Notes: generated by a model not told the origin, from the letters alone. Numbered from the stretch's first letter, positions 1 through 12,244 are shown. The stretch: 64,000 nt of DNA from Monoplex corrugatus (GCA_030674185.1 CM060306.1:654501-718500); one strand, 5' to 3'. A program made the numbers and translations.

Positions 1-3000
1 GACAGGTACAGTATGACGTGAGTACAGTGATGTTATGTAACAGTCAAGGATGTATGACAGGTACAGTATGACGTGAGTACAGTGATGTTATGTAACATTA
101 AGGGAGGTATGACAGGTACAGTATGACGTGAGTACAGTGATGTTATGTAACAGTTAAGGAGAGTATGACAGGTACAGTATGACGTGAGTACAGTGATGTT
201 ATGTAACAGTAAGGGAGGTATGACAGGTAGAGTATGACGGTGAGTACAGTGATGTTATGTAACAGTTAAGGGAGGTATGACAGGTACAGTATGACGTGAG
301 TACAGTGATGTTATGTAACAGTTAAGGGAGGTATGACAGGTACAGTATGACGTGAGTACAGTGATGTTATGTAACAGTTAAGGGAGGTATGACAGGTACA
401 GTATGACGTGAGTACTGTGATGTTATGTAACAGTTAAGGGAGGTATGACAGTAAGAGTGAGTACATTTCATAAGAGCAGTACATATCGTGTAGATTGTAA
501 CAGTAGGAGTTGCATAGATACTGATATGTAGTAACATAAGAGTACGGAGAGACGTACGTGTGTTATAACATAGGAGATGACAGTAAGAATGACGTGAGTA
601 CAGTGATATGTAAAGTTAAGGAGGTATGACAGGTACAGTATGACGTGAGTACAGTGATGTATGTAACAGTTAAGGGAGGTATGACAGGTAAGATGACGTG
701 AGTACAGTGATGTTATGTAACTTAAGGGAGGTAGACAGGTGAGAATGACGTGAGTACAGTGATGTAATAACAGTTAAGGGAGTATACTAGAGAATGACGT
801 GAGTACAGTGATGTTAATAACAGTTAAGGGGTATGACAGTAAGAAGACGTGATACAGTGATGTTATGTAACAGTCAATGATTATGACAGGTACAGTATGA
901 CGTGAGTACAGTGATGTTATGTAACAGTCAAGGGATGTATGACAGGTACGATGACAGAGTACAGATGATGTTATGTAACATTAAGGGAGGTAGACAGGTA
1001 GAGAATGACGTGAGTACAGTGATGTTATGTAACAGTAAGGGAGTATGACAGGTACATATGACGTGAGTACAGTGATGTTATGTAACAGTCAATGATGGTA
1101 TGACAGGTACAGTATGACGTGAGTACAGTGATGTTATGTAAATTAAGGAGGTATGACAGGTACAGTATGACGTGAGTACAGTGATGTATGTACAGTTAAG
1201 AGATATACAGGTACAGTTGACGTAAGTACAGTGATGTTATTACAGTCAAGAGTATGACAGTAGAGTAGACGTATACATGATATGTAAGAGTTAAGAGGTA
1301 GACAGTAAGTATGACGTGAGTAACAGTGATGTTATGTAACAGTAAGGATATGACGTAAAGAGTGACTGAGTAACAGTATTATGTAACAGTAAGTATGACG
1401 TAAGTAAGTGTAGTGATATGTAACAGTTAAGGGAGGTATGACAGTAAGATGACGTGAGTACAGTATATGTAACAGTTAAGGGAGGTATGACAGGTACAGT
1501 ATGACGTGAGTACAGTGATGTTATGTAACAGTTAAGGGAGGGTAATGACAGTACAGTATGATGTAGTAGTGATGTTATGTAACAGTAAGGGGAGTATGAC
1601 AGTAGAGAAGTGACGTGAGTACAGTAGATGTTAATAACAGTTAAGGGAGGTTATGAACAGTAAGAATGACGTAGTGACATGGTAATTACGTAACAGTTAA
1701 GGAGGTTTGAACAGTAAATGACGTGAGTACAGTGATGATTATGTAACAGTTAAATATGATTATGACAGGTACAGTATGACGTGAGTACAGTGATGTTATG
1801 TAACAGTTAAGGAGGTATGACAGGTAAGAATGACGTGAGTACAGTGATATGTTATAACAGTTAAGGGAGTATGACAGGTACAGTATGACGTGAGTACAGT
1901 GATGTTATGTAACAGTTAAGGGAGGTATGACAGGTAGAGAATAGACGTGAGTACAGTGATGTTAATAACAGTTAAGGGAGTATGACAGGTAGAGAATGAC
2001 GTGAGTACAGTGATGTTAATAACAGTTTAAGGAGTTATGACAGGTAGAGAATGACGTGAGTACAGTGATGTTATGTAACAGTCAATTGATGTATGACAGG
2101 TACAGTATGACATGAGTACAATATGTTATGTAACAGTTAAGGGAAGTATGACAGGTACAGTATGACGTGAGTACAGTGATGTTATGTAACAGTTAAGGGA
2201 GGTATGACAGGTACAGTATGACGTGAGTACTGTGATGTTATGTAACAGTTAAGGGAGGTATGACAGGTAGAGAATGACGTGAGTACAGTGATATGTAACA
2301 GTTAAGGGAGGTATGACAGGTAGAGTACGACGTGAGTACAGTGATGTTATGTAACAGTTAAGGGAGGTATGACAGGTACAGTATGACGTGAGTACAGTGA
2401 TGTTATGTAACAGTTAAGGGAGGTATGACAGGTAGAGAATGACGTGAGTACAGTGATGTTAATAACATTTAAGGGAGGAATGACAGGTAGAGAATGACGT
2501 GAGTACAGTGATGTTAATAACAGTTAAGGGAGGTTTGACAGGTAGAGAATGACGTGAGTACAGTAATGTTATGTAACAGTCAATTGATGTATGACAGGTA
2601 GAGTATGACGTGAGTACAGTGATGTTATGTAACAGTTAAGGGAGGTATGACAGGTACAGTATGACGTGAGTACAGTGATGTTATGTAACAGTCAAGGGAG
2701 GTTTGACAGGTAGAGAATGACGTGAGTACAGTGATGTTATGTAACAGTTAAGGGAGGTATGACAGGTACAGTATGACGTGAGTACAGTGATGTTATGTAA
2801 CAGTTAAGGGAGGTTTGACAGGTAGAGAATGACGTGAGTACAGTGATGTTATGTAACAGTCAAGGGAGGTATGACAGGTAGAGAATGACGTGAGTACAGT
2901 GATGTTATGTAACAGTCAAGGGAGGTATGACAGGTAGAGAATGACGTGAGTACAGTGATGTTATGTAACAGTCAAGGGAGGTTTGACAGGTACAGTATGA

Positions 3001-3295
3001 CATGAGTACAGTGATGTTATGTAACAGTCAAGGGAGGTATGACAGGTAGAGTATGACGTGAGTACAGTGATGTTATGTAACAGTTAAGGGAGGTATGACA
3101 GGTACAGTATGACGTGAGTACAGTGATGTTATGTAACAGTCAAGGGAGGTTTGACAGGTAGAGAATGACGTGAGTACAGTGATGTTAATAACAGTTAAGG
3201 GAGGTATGACAGGTACAGTATGACGTGAGTACAGTGATGTTAATAACAGTTAAGGGAGGTGTGACAGAATGATGTTAGTACAGTGATGTTATGTA
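1..3295. repeat. 56-bp minisatellite array (array A), intron upstream of the first visible exon
   Basis: About 58 tandem copies of a 56-bp unit that begins GACAGGTACAGTATGACGTG and contains GATGTTATGTAACAG. The array runs from the window edge to within about 40 bp of the exon at 3334, so its true start is not seen. Copies around 450-900 and 1190-1740 carry many single-base losses, while those at 2080-3250 are nearly uniform. The unit contains CAGGTACAGT, which resembles an exon end plus donor. The upstream exon is outside the window, so I cannot tell whether this copies a real junction. Confidence 0.95.
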
Positions 3296-3333
3296 ACAAT
3301 GATGGTAATGTATGCGCAGTTTGCTTGTTTCAG

Positions 3334-3385
3334 CCGGCCAAGCCTGATGACGTGTGTATCATTTGCTATACCAGTGGCACCACAG
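3334..3385 (+). CDS. ACSL: Long-chain acyl-CoA synthetase, exon with the start of the ATP-binding P-loop
   Basis: Encodes PAKPDDVCIICYTSGTT plus the first base of a glycine codon. TSGTTG is the start of the adenylate-forming enzyme P-loop, which holds the ATP phosphates during fatty acyl-AMP formation. The acceptor is TTGTTTCAG and the donor is G|GTAAAA. The exon enters in phase 0 and leaves in phase 1; the next exon, 8.8 kb away, supplies GC and continues with MPKG. The family (class I adenylate-forming, fatty acyl-CoA synthetase) is clear. Assignment to ACSL1/5/6 rests on downstream exons, especially YGQTE. Confidence 0.93.
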
Positions 3386-3727
3386 GTAAAACATCACCCA
3401 CCTCTGTTTTTTTTTATTTACTGACATTTACAAGACTGCATGACACCTTGATGTAGAATGTTATAAAGACTGACAGCATATATTTCTGACACCACGCTAC
3501 ACTATGAGCCCCAATGCATACAAAGAAGACTGTAATACACAATTACCAACAATAAGAGTTGTCCATGCAAACACTCGGGCATAGATCAATATAGATGTAA
3601 AACACAGGATGACATGTATTCAGCCAGGCGTGGATGTTTAGAGGTCATCCAATGACGACTAGGACAAGGACCAGGGAAAACATCTACGTTTTCAGCCAGG
3701 CGTGGATGTTTAGAGGTCTGTTAATGA
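3386..3727. other. Intron sequence, mostly unique, with a short direct repeat
   Basis: Non-coding intron start after the P-loop exon. The only structure I see is a 28-bp direct repeat (TTCAGCCAGGCGTGGATG and following bases) at 3619-3646 and 3691-3718, offset by 72 bp. The reading frame running through here into 4845 is a chance join of intron, LINE fragment and satellite. Confidence 0.6.
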
Positions 3728-4283
3728 TGATTCTTTACTGTCGAGCAAAAACACTACCAGGCGCAGACTGCAACAGTGACCACAATCCTGTAGTGGGAAG
3801 GTTTAGGCTGAAATTGAGGAAAAGGAAACAGACCAAAAGCAACATCAAACTAAACCTTGGACTCTTAAAGACAGATGAAATGATACGTCAAAAATTTAAT
3901 GTACATGTTCAAAACAAATTCAGTGCTCTGGAAGACGTTGGTGACAGTGAGGAACAATGGACAAAGTTGAGAAGTTCTATAAATGAAGCTTGTGAAGAAA
4001 TCCCAAAGGCAAATAGAAAAGAAAAAAAGAGCTGGATGACTAATGAAAGTTTGGGCTTGATGGAGGAAAGGAGGAAGGCAAAGAGAAACGAAGAGATCTA
4101 CAGGAAGATAAATAAGGAGATCAGGAATAGGTGCAATGAAGCTAAGAAAGCTTGGCTGAAAACAAAGTGCAAAGAAATGGAAGACCGACACAAAACGGAT
4201 CCTCAGGGTATGTACAGACGAATTGAAGAAATTGTCCACAGGAAAAATACATGCACATCAACTGGTTGCTTGAAATCGAAAGA
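3728..4283 (+). mobile_element. RTE-like LINE fragment (end of endonuclease to linker)
   Basis: The translation in one frame (about 3750-4270) reads GADCNSDHNPVVGRFRLKLR and continues through a basic, Lys/Arg/Glu-rich linker to MYRRIEEIVHRK. The SDHN segment is the final catalytic motif of an AP-type endonuclease. The same protein stretch occurs in the longer RTE-like copy at 30756-33585 and in reverse at 62150-62308. The fragment is truncated at both ends and lacks the reverse transcriptase domain. It lies at the junction with array B. Confidence 0.8.
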
Positions 4284-4841
4284 TAGCATGCTCATCATCA
4301 TGTTACACACATGTACATACACCAATATGTACAGTGTTACATACATACCAATACATGTACAGTGTAACACACATGTACATACACCAATACATACAGTGTT
4401 ACATATACATACACCAGTACATGTACAGCTTCACACACATGTACATACACCAATATATACAGTGTTACACACATACCAATACATGTACAGTGTTACACAC
4501 ATGTACATACACCAATATATACAGTGTTACACACATACCAATACATGTACAGTGTTACACACATGTACATACACCAATATGTACAGTGTTACACACATAC
4601 CAATACATGTACAGTGTTACACACATGTACATACACCAATATATACAGTGTTACACACATACCAATACATGTACAGTGTTACACACATGTACATACACCA
4701 ATATGTACAGTGTTACACACATACCAATACATGTACAGTGTTACACACATGTACATACACCAATATATACAGTGTTACACACATACCAATACATGTACAG
4801 TGTTACACACATGTACATACACCAATATGTACAGTGTTAAA
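4284..4841. repeat. Array B, part 1: 34-bp minisatellite with 26-bp alternate unit
   Basis: Tandem copies built on ACATACACCAATATGTACAG and GTGTTACACAC, alternating with a shorter unit ACCAATACATGTACAGTG, so the higher-order period is about 60 bp. The array resumes at 8039 and 11241, so it was one block before two L2-like insertions. Long open frames through it are period artefacts rich in Thr, His, Tyr and Ile. Confidence 0.93.
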
Positions 4842-4910
4842 TTAATAATAATAATAATAATAATTACAATATTTATAAAATCTTGATAAAATCAAATCTA
4901 AGCGCTGAAG

Positions 4911-4942
4911 CAGACACACACGCACGCACGCACGCACGCACA

Positions 4943-5036
<94 letters not shown>

Positions 5037-5038
5037 CG
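4911..5038. repeat. (CACG)n/(CA)n microsatellite inside the L2-like 3' region
   Basis: A run of CGCA tetramers followed by CA dinucleotides. The same microsatellite sits at the same place in the copies at 10200-10333 and, on the other strand, 45702-45799. It therefore belongs to the element rather than to the insertion site. Confidence 0.9.
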
Positions 5039-5201
5039 CATGACTATAAATGGGGAGAAAGAATAAAAGCAAGAATAAAAGCAATGGAAAATTATAGAGA
5101 GCATAGCATATACAATTATATATTATAACCATGTGATTCCCTCCGAGCGGAGACAGGCTGCAGAGGGGGGGGGGGGGGGGGGTTTGAGTGAGGTTAGGAT
5201 T

Positions 5202-7649
5202 TTATGCAGAGGAGAAAAGGTGAGTTTTGAGAGCGGACTTGAAGGAGACAAAAGTAGGTTGCTGACGGACTGAGAGAGGAAGTTTGTTCCAGGAGAGTGG
5301 ACCAGAAACAGAGAAGGCTCGTGGACCATAGGTATTGAGCTTAGTGCGTGGAAAGCGAAAAGTCAGAGGATCGGAGGCAGAGCGGAGGGTACGTGAGGGA
5401 AGATAGATCTCAAGTAGGCTTGACAGGTAATCGGGGGCTGCGTTATTGAGGCTTTTGTAGCACATGGTGTCTAGTTTGTACTGTATGCGCTTTGATACAG
5501 GGAGCCAGTGAAGTTGTGCCATGAGAGGAGATATGTGGTCAGCTTTTTTCTTTTTGAGTACAAGGCGTACAGCATTGTTTTGAATGCGCTGTAGGATGTG
5601 AATGGTGGAGGCAGGAAGACCAGACAGGAGTGAATTGCAATAGTCAATGCGAGACATTATGAAGGAGAGAACGAGTTTTGCAGTTGTTTCGACAGAGAGA
5701 TACTTCCTGATCAGCTTTATACGATGGAGATGATAGTAGCAAGATCTGGCAGTTTGAGAAACAAAGTTGTTCATGGAGAGGGTAGAGTCAATGCAGACAC
5801 CAAGGTTTTTAGCTGAATCAGAAATTGGGACTGATGTGTTACATAATGGGAGAGAAAGAGGAGGCAGCTGAGAAAGTTTCTGACGGGTGCCAATGAGGAT
5901 AGCTTCTGTCTTGTCGTTATTAAGCTGAAGTTTGTTGAACGTCATCCAGTTCTTAATGTCCGAGTAACAGTCAGTGGTGCGAGTCAACAGGCGCTGTATA
6001 TTATCAGGTGAGTCACTGTCTTGAAGTTGGGTGTCATCAGCATAGAAGTGGTGTTTTATAGAGTGGGAGTTGATGATGGTGGACAGGGGGGAGGTGTAAA
6101 GAGTGAAAAGAACAGGGCCAAGGACAGATCCTTGTGGAACACCACAGGTCAGGTATGCAGGTTGAGAGTAAGTGCCATTGATGAGAACAGTTTGTTTTCT
6201 GTTTGATAGATAAGAAGTGAACCAGGACAGAGCAATGTCAGAGATGCCAAAAGTATGATGAAGTCTAGAAAGGAGAATACCATGATCAATGGTATCAAAG
6301 GCTGCAGACAGGTCAAGGAGTGTGAGGAGAGAGACTTTGCCAGTATCAGTTGCAAGGAGAAGATTGTTGAGAATGTGTAGTAGGGCAGTTTCAGTGCTAT
6401 GGCACTGGCGGTAGGCTGACTGGAAAGGATTGAGGAGATTGTTGGCAGACAGGTGAGAGTTCAGCTGGTTGAGGACGACTTTTTCAAGGAGTTTTGACAA
6501 GAAAGAGAGATTAGAGATAGGCCGGTAATTTTTCAGTTCATTTGGGTCTAAATTGTGTTTCTTGAGGAGAGGGTGAACAATAGCAGACTTGAAAGAATCT
6601 GGGACAGTTCCAATTTGAAGAGAAGTGTTGATGATGTCAGTGATGAATGGGAGGAGAGTAGGGAGACAGTCGGAGTAGAGAGAACCTGGAAGAGGATCCA
6701 GTTCGCAGGTTTTGAACGACATGGATCTGATTGTGTTGAGAATTTCTTCTTGTGAGACTGGGGTAAAAGTAGTAAGAGGTGTGCCAGAGAAGGAAGGGTC
6801 AGGTGGGCATGGTTGACAGGGTGTCCTGTCAAGCCTGTCACGAAGAGTTTGTATTTTGGTGGTGAAATAGTTGGAGAATACAGATGGGAGTTCTTCATTT
6901 GTATGTTTTGTTGGGAGAGGTAAATCTTTTCGTGTGCCAAGGAGATGATTCATGGTTGTAAAGAGTTCTTTTGAAGAAGAGGCATTCAGGATTTTGGTTT
7001 GGAAATAGCTTGTTTTTGCTGATGCAATGAGGGTGGATACTTTTGTTTTAGAGGCTTGGAAAAGTTGCCTGTGTACAGTGAGTTTGGATTTGTGCCAACG
7101 GCGCTCTGCTCTGCGGCGGGCACGTTTTGCACAGGCAATCTCATGAGTGAGCCAGGGGGTAGGGGGGCGGTCAGGTAAAAGACGGGTTGTGGCTGGAGCA
7201 TGAGTGTCCAGAAGATGGTGGAGAGTAGTATAGAATTCATCGGCAAGGTTATGTGACTTTTCAGAAAGGAGACGGGAGGCATCAGATGAAAATGTGGAGA
7301 GGTTGATAGATTTGAGATTGCGTCGAGTCACTGTGCGCATGGTACGGGAAGGAGGAGAAATGTCGAGAGAACAGAGAATTGCAGAGTGGTCAGATGGAAG
7401 GGCTGAAGTTAGACGGGTAGAAAGAACTAAGCAGTTGTCAGTAGCGGAATTGTGGTGATCACGAGAAATGATCCAGTCAAGAATGTGACCTTTTTGATGG
7501 GTTGGTTCAGAAATGTGTTGAGTCATATTGTGATTGGACAGAGAGTTGATGATATGTCTTGTGTCATAACGGTGAGTGTTGTCATAGTGGACATTGATGT
7601 CACCTAGAATGATGAGATTTCCAGGCAAGAGGCAGTAGTGGTCAAGCAA
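5202..7649 (-). CDS. L2-like ORF2: endonuclease C-terminus plus reverse transcriptase
   Basis: An open frame of 815 codons. It starts inside the AP-endonuclease domain (GDINVHYD near residues 17-24, SDHSAIL near residue 86) and continues into a reverse transcriptase with AFDTIDHGILLSRL (palm motif A region), GVPQGSVLGPVLF and the catalytic FYADDTQLQ. It ends with LSWNKLPLSVRQQ and LKTHLFSSA. There is no RNase H domain. The RT portion is uninterrupted with an intact YADD, so this copy is fairly young. The first endonuclease part lies in another frame at 7604-8038, so the ATG at 7649 is not a real start. It would copy its own RNA at a nicked target; whether it is active cannot be read from sequence. 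Confidence 0.88.
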   Translation of the reverse strand: MLDHYCLLPGNLIILGDINVHYDNTHRYDTRHIINSLSNHNMTQHISEPTHQKGHILDWIISRDHHNSATDNCLVLSTRLTSALPSDHSAILCSLDISPPSRTMRTVTRRNLKSINLSTFSSDASRLLSEKSHNLADEFYTTLHHLLDTHAPATTRLLPDRPPTPWLTHEIACAKRARRRAERRWHKSKLTVHRQLFQASKTKVSTLIASAKTSYFQTKILNASSSKELFTTMNHLLGTRKDLPLPTKHTNEELPSVFSNYFTTKIQTLRDRLDRTPCQPCPPDPSFSGTPLTTFTPVSQEEILNTIRSMSFKTCELDPLPGSLYSDCLPTLLPFITDIINTSLQIGTVPDSFKSAIVHPLLKKHNLDPNELKNYRPISNLSFLSKLLEKVVLNQLNSHLSANNLLNPFQSAYRQCHSTETALLHILNNLLLATDTGKVSLLTLLDLSAAFDTIDHGILLSRLHHTFGISDIALSWFTSYLSNRKQTVLINGTYSQPAYLTCGVPQGSVLGPVLFTLYTSPLSTIINSHSIKHHFYADDTQLQDSDSPDNIQRLLTRTTDCYSDIKNWMTFNKLQLNNDKTEAILIGTRQKLSQLPPLSLPLCNTSVPISDSAKNLGVCIDSTLSMNNFVSQTARSCYYHLHRIKLIRKYLSVETTAKLVLSFIMSRIDYCNSLLSGLPASTIHILQRIQNNAVRLVLKKKKADHISPLMAQLHWLPVSKRIQYKLDTMCYKSLNNAAPDYLSSLLEIYLPSRTLRSASDPLTFRFPRTKLNTYGPRAFSVSGPLSWNKLPLSVRQQPTFVSFKSALKTHLFSSA

Positions 7650-8038
7650 TTGGTCAAAGTCAGAGAGAAACGTGGATGTGGTGAGTTTGTTGGCAGAACT
7701 AGGTGGAGGTCGATAGACACAGGAGAAGGTGATGGGGTGAGGGGTGGATTGGAAGGATACTTCAAGTGCTCGAAAGAACTTTGGGAGAAAGGCAGAGACT
7801 CCAAGAAAGATAGGCGGGAATGGAGTGAGTCGTTGTAGAGGATGGCGATACCGCCACCTTGGGATGAGCGATGGAAAGAAGCATGCCTGTAACCACTCGG
7901 AGTGAGGCTAGCATGTATAGGTTCGTGACCAAGGGGGTTAAGCCATGTCTCTGTGATAAAAGCAATGTCAACATGCTCATCTGCGATAAAATCAGCAATG
8001 ACTTCGGCTTTGCCATCCTTGCATGTTGACTGAGCATA
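7604..8038 (-). pseudogene. L2-like endonuclease N-terminal part, frameshifted and 5'-truncated
   Basis: Reads CKDGKAEVIADFIADEHVDI and then FITETWL, the glutamate-containing second motif of AP endonucleases, followed by GGGIAILYN. Homology leaves this frame near 7700, where the downstream endonuclease continues in the frame of 5202-7649, so there is a frameshift. The first endonuclease strand and all of ORF1 are missing because the element is truncated at 8038, where array B resumes. Confidence 0.8.
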
Positions 8039-10120
8039 CCAATACATGTACAGTGTTACACACATGTACATACACCAATATGTACAGCGTTACACACATA
8101 TACATACACCAATACATACAGCGTTACACACATATACATACACCAATACATAACACATGTACATACACCAATACATACAGTGTTACACACATGTACATAC
8201 ACCAATACATACAGTGTTACACACATACACATACACCAATACATACAGTGTTACACATATACACATACACCAATACATACAGTGTTACACACATGTACAT
8301 ACACCAATAGATACAGTGTTACACACATGTACATACACCAATACATACAATGTTACACACATGTACATACACCAATACATACAGTGTTACATATACATAC
8401 CACTATGTGTACAGTGTTACACATACATACACCAATACATGTATAGTGTTACACACATATACATACCAATACATGTACAGTGTTACACACATGTACATAC
8501 CAATACATGTACAGTGTTAAATATACATACACCAATACATACAGCAATACACACATATACATACATAAAAAAATACAGTGTTACATATAATACACCAATA
8601 CATATGTTACACACATATAAGTACACCAATAGATACAGTGTTACACACATACACATACACCAATACATACAGTGTTACACACATATAATACACCAATACA
8701 TACAGTGTTACACACATATGATACACCAATACATACAGTGTTACATACATATACATACACCAATACATACAGTGTTACATACATATACATTCACCAATAC
8801 ATACAGCATTACATACATATACATACACCAATACATACAGTGTTACACACATATGATACACCAATACATACAGTGTTACATACATATACATACACCAATA
8901 CATACAGTGTTACACACATATACATACACCAATACATACAGTGTTACACACATATACATACACCAATACATACAGTGTTACACACATATACATACACCAA
9001 TACAGCATTACACACATACATACACCAATACAGTGTTACACATATATTACATACACCAATACATACAGTGTTACACATATATACATACACCAATACATAC
9101 AGTGTTACACACATATAATATATCAATACATGCAGTGTTACATACATATACATACACCAGTACATAGAGTGTTACATGTGATACACCAATACATATACAG
9201 CATTACATATATACATACACCAATACATACAGAGTTACACATATATACATACACCAATACATACAGTGTTACATGCATATAATACACAAATACATACAGT
9301 GTTACACAATATAGTACACAAATACAGAGTTACCACATATAGTACACAAATACATACAGTGTTACACACATATAGTACACAAATACATACAGTGTTACAC
9401 AATATAGTAACACAAATACAGAGTTACACACATATAGTACACAAATACATACAGTGTTACACACATATATAGTACACAAATACATACAGTGTTACACACA
9501 TATACATACACCAATACATACAGTGTTACACACATATACATACACCAATACATACAGTGTTACACACATATACATTCACCAATACATACAGTGTTACACA
9601 CATATACATACACCAATACATACAGTGTTACACACATACACATACACCAATACATACAGTGTTACACACATGTACATACACCAATACATACAGCATTACA
9701 CACATATACATACACCAATACATACAGTGTTACACACATACAATACACCAATACATACAGCGTTACACACATGTACATACACCAATACATACAGCGTTAC
9801 ACACATATTCATTCACCAATACATATAGTGTTACACACATGTACATACACCAATACATACAGTGTTACACACATATACATACACCAATACATACAGCATT
9901 ACACACATATACATACATCAATACATACAGCATTACACACATACATACACCAATACATACAGTGTTATACACATATACATACACCAATACATACAGTGTT
10001 ATACACATACATCAATACATACAGTGTTACACACATATACATTCACCAATACATACAGTGTTACACACATATACATACACCAATACATACAGTGTTACAC
10101 ACATATACATACACCAATAC
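8039..10120. repeat. Array B, part 2: 34-bp minisatellite
   Basis: Around 60 copies of a 34-bp unit containing ATACACCAATACATACAGTG and TTACACACAT. A diverged patch at 9270-9480 has AGTACACAAATACATACAG units of differing length. Otherwise the copies are very similar. The array is interrupted by a second L2-like insertion at 10121. Confidence 0.94.
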
Positions 10121-10240
10121 ATAATAATTATAATAATAATAATTACAATATTTATATAGCGCAAAATCTTGATAAAATCAAATCTAAGCGCTGAAGCAGA
10201 CACACACGCACGCACACACGCACGCACGCACACACACACG

Positions 10241-10334
<94 letters not shown>

Positions 10335-11240
10335 ACACGCATGGCTATAAATGGGGAGAAAGAATAAAAGCAATAAAAGCAAGAATAAAAGCAATGGAAA
10401 ATTATAGAGAGCATAGCATATACAATTATATATTATAACCATGTGATTCCCCTCCGAGCGGAGACAGGCTGCAGAGGGGGGGGGGGGGGGGGGGTGTTGA
10501 GTGAGGTTAGGATTTTATGCGGAGGAGAAAAGGTGAGTTTTGAGAGCGGACTTGAAGGAGACAAAAGTAGGTTGCTGACGGACTGAGAGAGGAAGTTTGT
10601 TCCAGGAAAGTGGACCAGAAACAGAGAAGGCTCGTGGACCATAGGTATTGAGCTTAGTGCGTGGAAAGCGAAAAGTCAGAGGATCGGAGGCAGAGCGGAG
10701 GGTACGTGAGGGAAGATAGATCTCAAGTAGGCTTGACAGGTAATCGGGGGCTGCGTTATTGAGGCTTTTGTAGCACATGGTGTCTAGTTTGTACTGTATG
10801 CGCTTTGATACAGGGAGCCAGTGAAGTTGTGCCATGAGAGGAGATATGTGGTCAGCTTTTTTCTTTTTGAGTACAAGGCGTACAGCATTGTTTTGAATGC
10901 GCTGTAGGATGTGAATGGTGGAGGCAGGAAGACCAGACAGGAGTGAATTGCAATAGTCAATGCGAGACATTATGAAGGAGAGAACGAGTTTTGCAGTTGT
11001 TTCGACAGAGAGATACTTCCTGATCAGCTTTATACGATGGAGATGATAGTAGCAAGATCTGGCAGTTTGAGAAACAAAGTTGTTCATGGAGAGGGTAGAG
11101 TCAATGCAGACACCAAGGTTTTTAGCTGAATCAGAAATTGGGACTGATGTGTTACATAATGGGAGAGAAAGAGGAGGCAGCTGAGAAAATTTCTGACAGG
11201 TTCCAATGAGGATAGCTTCTGTCTTGTCGTCATTAAGCAT
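10121..11240 (-). mobile_element. L2-like element, strongly 5'-truncated copy
   Basis: Minus strand. The ORF, read from 11240 down to 10515, begins at LNDDKTEAILIGTCQKFSQL and ends SALKTHLFSSA, so it lacks everything before the KTE motif that follows YADD. It is nearly identical to the 3' part of the copy at 4842-8038. It has the same homopolymer (10478-10494), a CA/CACG microsatellite (10200-10333), AGCGCAAAATCTTG and an (ATT)n tail at 10121-10142. It is inserted in array B. Confidence 0.9.
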
Positions 11241-11884
11241 GTTACACACATATACATACACCAATACATACAGTGTTACACACATATACATACACCAATA
11301 CATACAGTGTTACATATACATTCACCAATACATACAGTGTTACACACATATACATACACCAATACATACAGTGTTACACATATATACATACACCAATACA
11401 TACAGTGTTACACACATATACATTCATCAATACATACAGTGTTACATATACATTCACCAATACATACAGTGTTACACACAAATATGTACAGTGTTACACA
11501 CATATGGTACACAAACACATACAGTGTTACACACATATAATACACCAATACATACAGTGTTACACAATATAATACACCAATACATACAGTGTTACACACA
11601 TATAATACACCAATACATACAGTGTTACACACATATAATACACCAATACATACAGTGTTACACACATATACATACACCAATACATACAGTGTTACACTCA
11701 TATAATACACCAATACATACAGTGTTACACACATATAATACACCAATACATACAGTGTTACATACATATACATACACCAATACATACAGTGTTACACACA
11801 TATAATACACCAACACATACAGTGTTACACACATATAATACACCAATACATACAGTGTTACACACATATAATACACCAATACAT
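11241..11884. repeat. Array B, part 3: 34-bp minisatellite and 28-bp variants
   Basis: Continuation of the same repeat, ending in shorter units with ATATAATACACCAATACATA. It stops abruptly at 11884, where unique intron sequence leads to the next exon. Confidence 0.92.
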
Positions 11885-12086
11885 GTGCGGCAAATACACA
11901 ACTCTGTGCTCCATGCAGCATGACACACAGCTCCTGGTTAACAAGCTGGCTGTCAGTCAGCGGACAAAAACTTTCAAGACAATTTTTTTCAAATCTAATA
12001 CTATGCCATGTGTGTCTGTGACAATTTATAATGTTTATGCAAATATGTATTAAATGGATGCTAATTATATAGTTTGCATATGTACG

Positions 12087-12088
<2 letters not shown>
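11885..12088. other. Unique intron sequence before the 12151 exon
   Basis: Non-repetitive sequence with no coding signal that I recognise. It is followed by the GT repeat that abuts the acceptor. Confidence 0.5.

Positions 12089-12142
<54 letters not shown>
12089..12142. repeat. (GT)n microsatellite at the splice acceptor
   Basis: About 27 GT dinucleotides occupy the position where a pyrimidine tract is expected. They are followed by GTACACAG and the exon at 12151. A similar arrangement precedes the exon at 43603. Confidence 0.95.
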
Positions 12143-12146
<4 letters not shown>

Positions 12147-12150
12147 ACAG

Positions 12151-12221
12151 GCATGCCCAAAGGAGCAATGCTGACTCACAAAGGTTCCATTGCCACCTGC
12201 TCATCTGCTATACAGCAAGTG
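12151..12221 (+). CDS. ACSL: Long-chain acyl-CoA synthetase, exon completing the P-loop
   Basis: GC completes the split glycine codon, then the exon reads MPKGAMLTHKGSIATCSSAI and QQV. With the previous exon this gives TSGTTGMPKG, the ATP-binding P-loop of adenylate-forming enzymes. The exon is 71 nt; the acceptor is TACACAG after a GT repeat and the donor is GTG|GTGAGT. It enters in phase 1 and leaves in phase 0. The next exon begins in phase 0 and continues the AMP-binding domain. Confidence 0.94.
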
Positions 12222-12244
12222 GTGAGTGTGTAGTTATGATGTAT

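Larger units (their letters stand above)
4842..8038 (-). mobile_element. L2-like non-LTR retrotransposon, 5'-truncated, longest copy
   Basis: On the minus strand the element runs from a partial endonuclease at 8038 through a complete reverse transcriptase to a 3' untranslated region. That region holds a homopolymer (G run on the plus strand, 5163-5182), a CACG/CA microsatellite at 4911-5038, the sequence AGCGCTTAGATTTGATTTTA, and a terminal (ATT)n tail at 4842-4860. The RT motifs, absence of RNase H and short-repeat 3' tail fit the L2 group of the Jockey superfamily; the clade is an inference. It is inserted in array B, with no clear target-site duplication visible. Confidence 0.9.

Noticed and set aside
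1..3295. Direct repeats resembling a CRISPR array
   Set aside because: Units are contiguous with no unique spacers, and the context is eukaryotic with spliced exons; it is a minisatellite.
3634..4845. A 403-codon open frame combining a charged N-terminus and a Thr/His/Tyr repeat
   Set aside because: Chance fusion of intron, an RTE-like LINE fragment and array B; no continuous gene.
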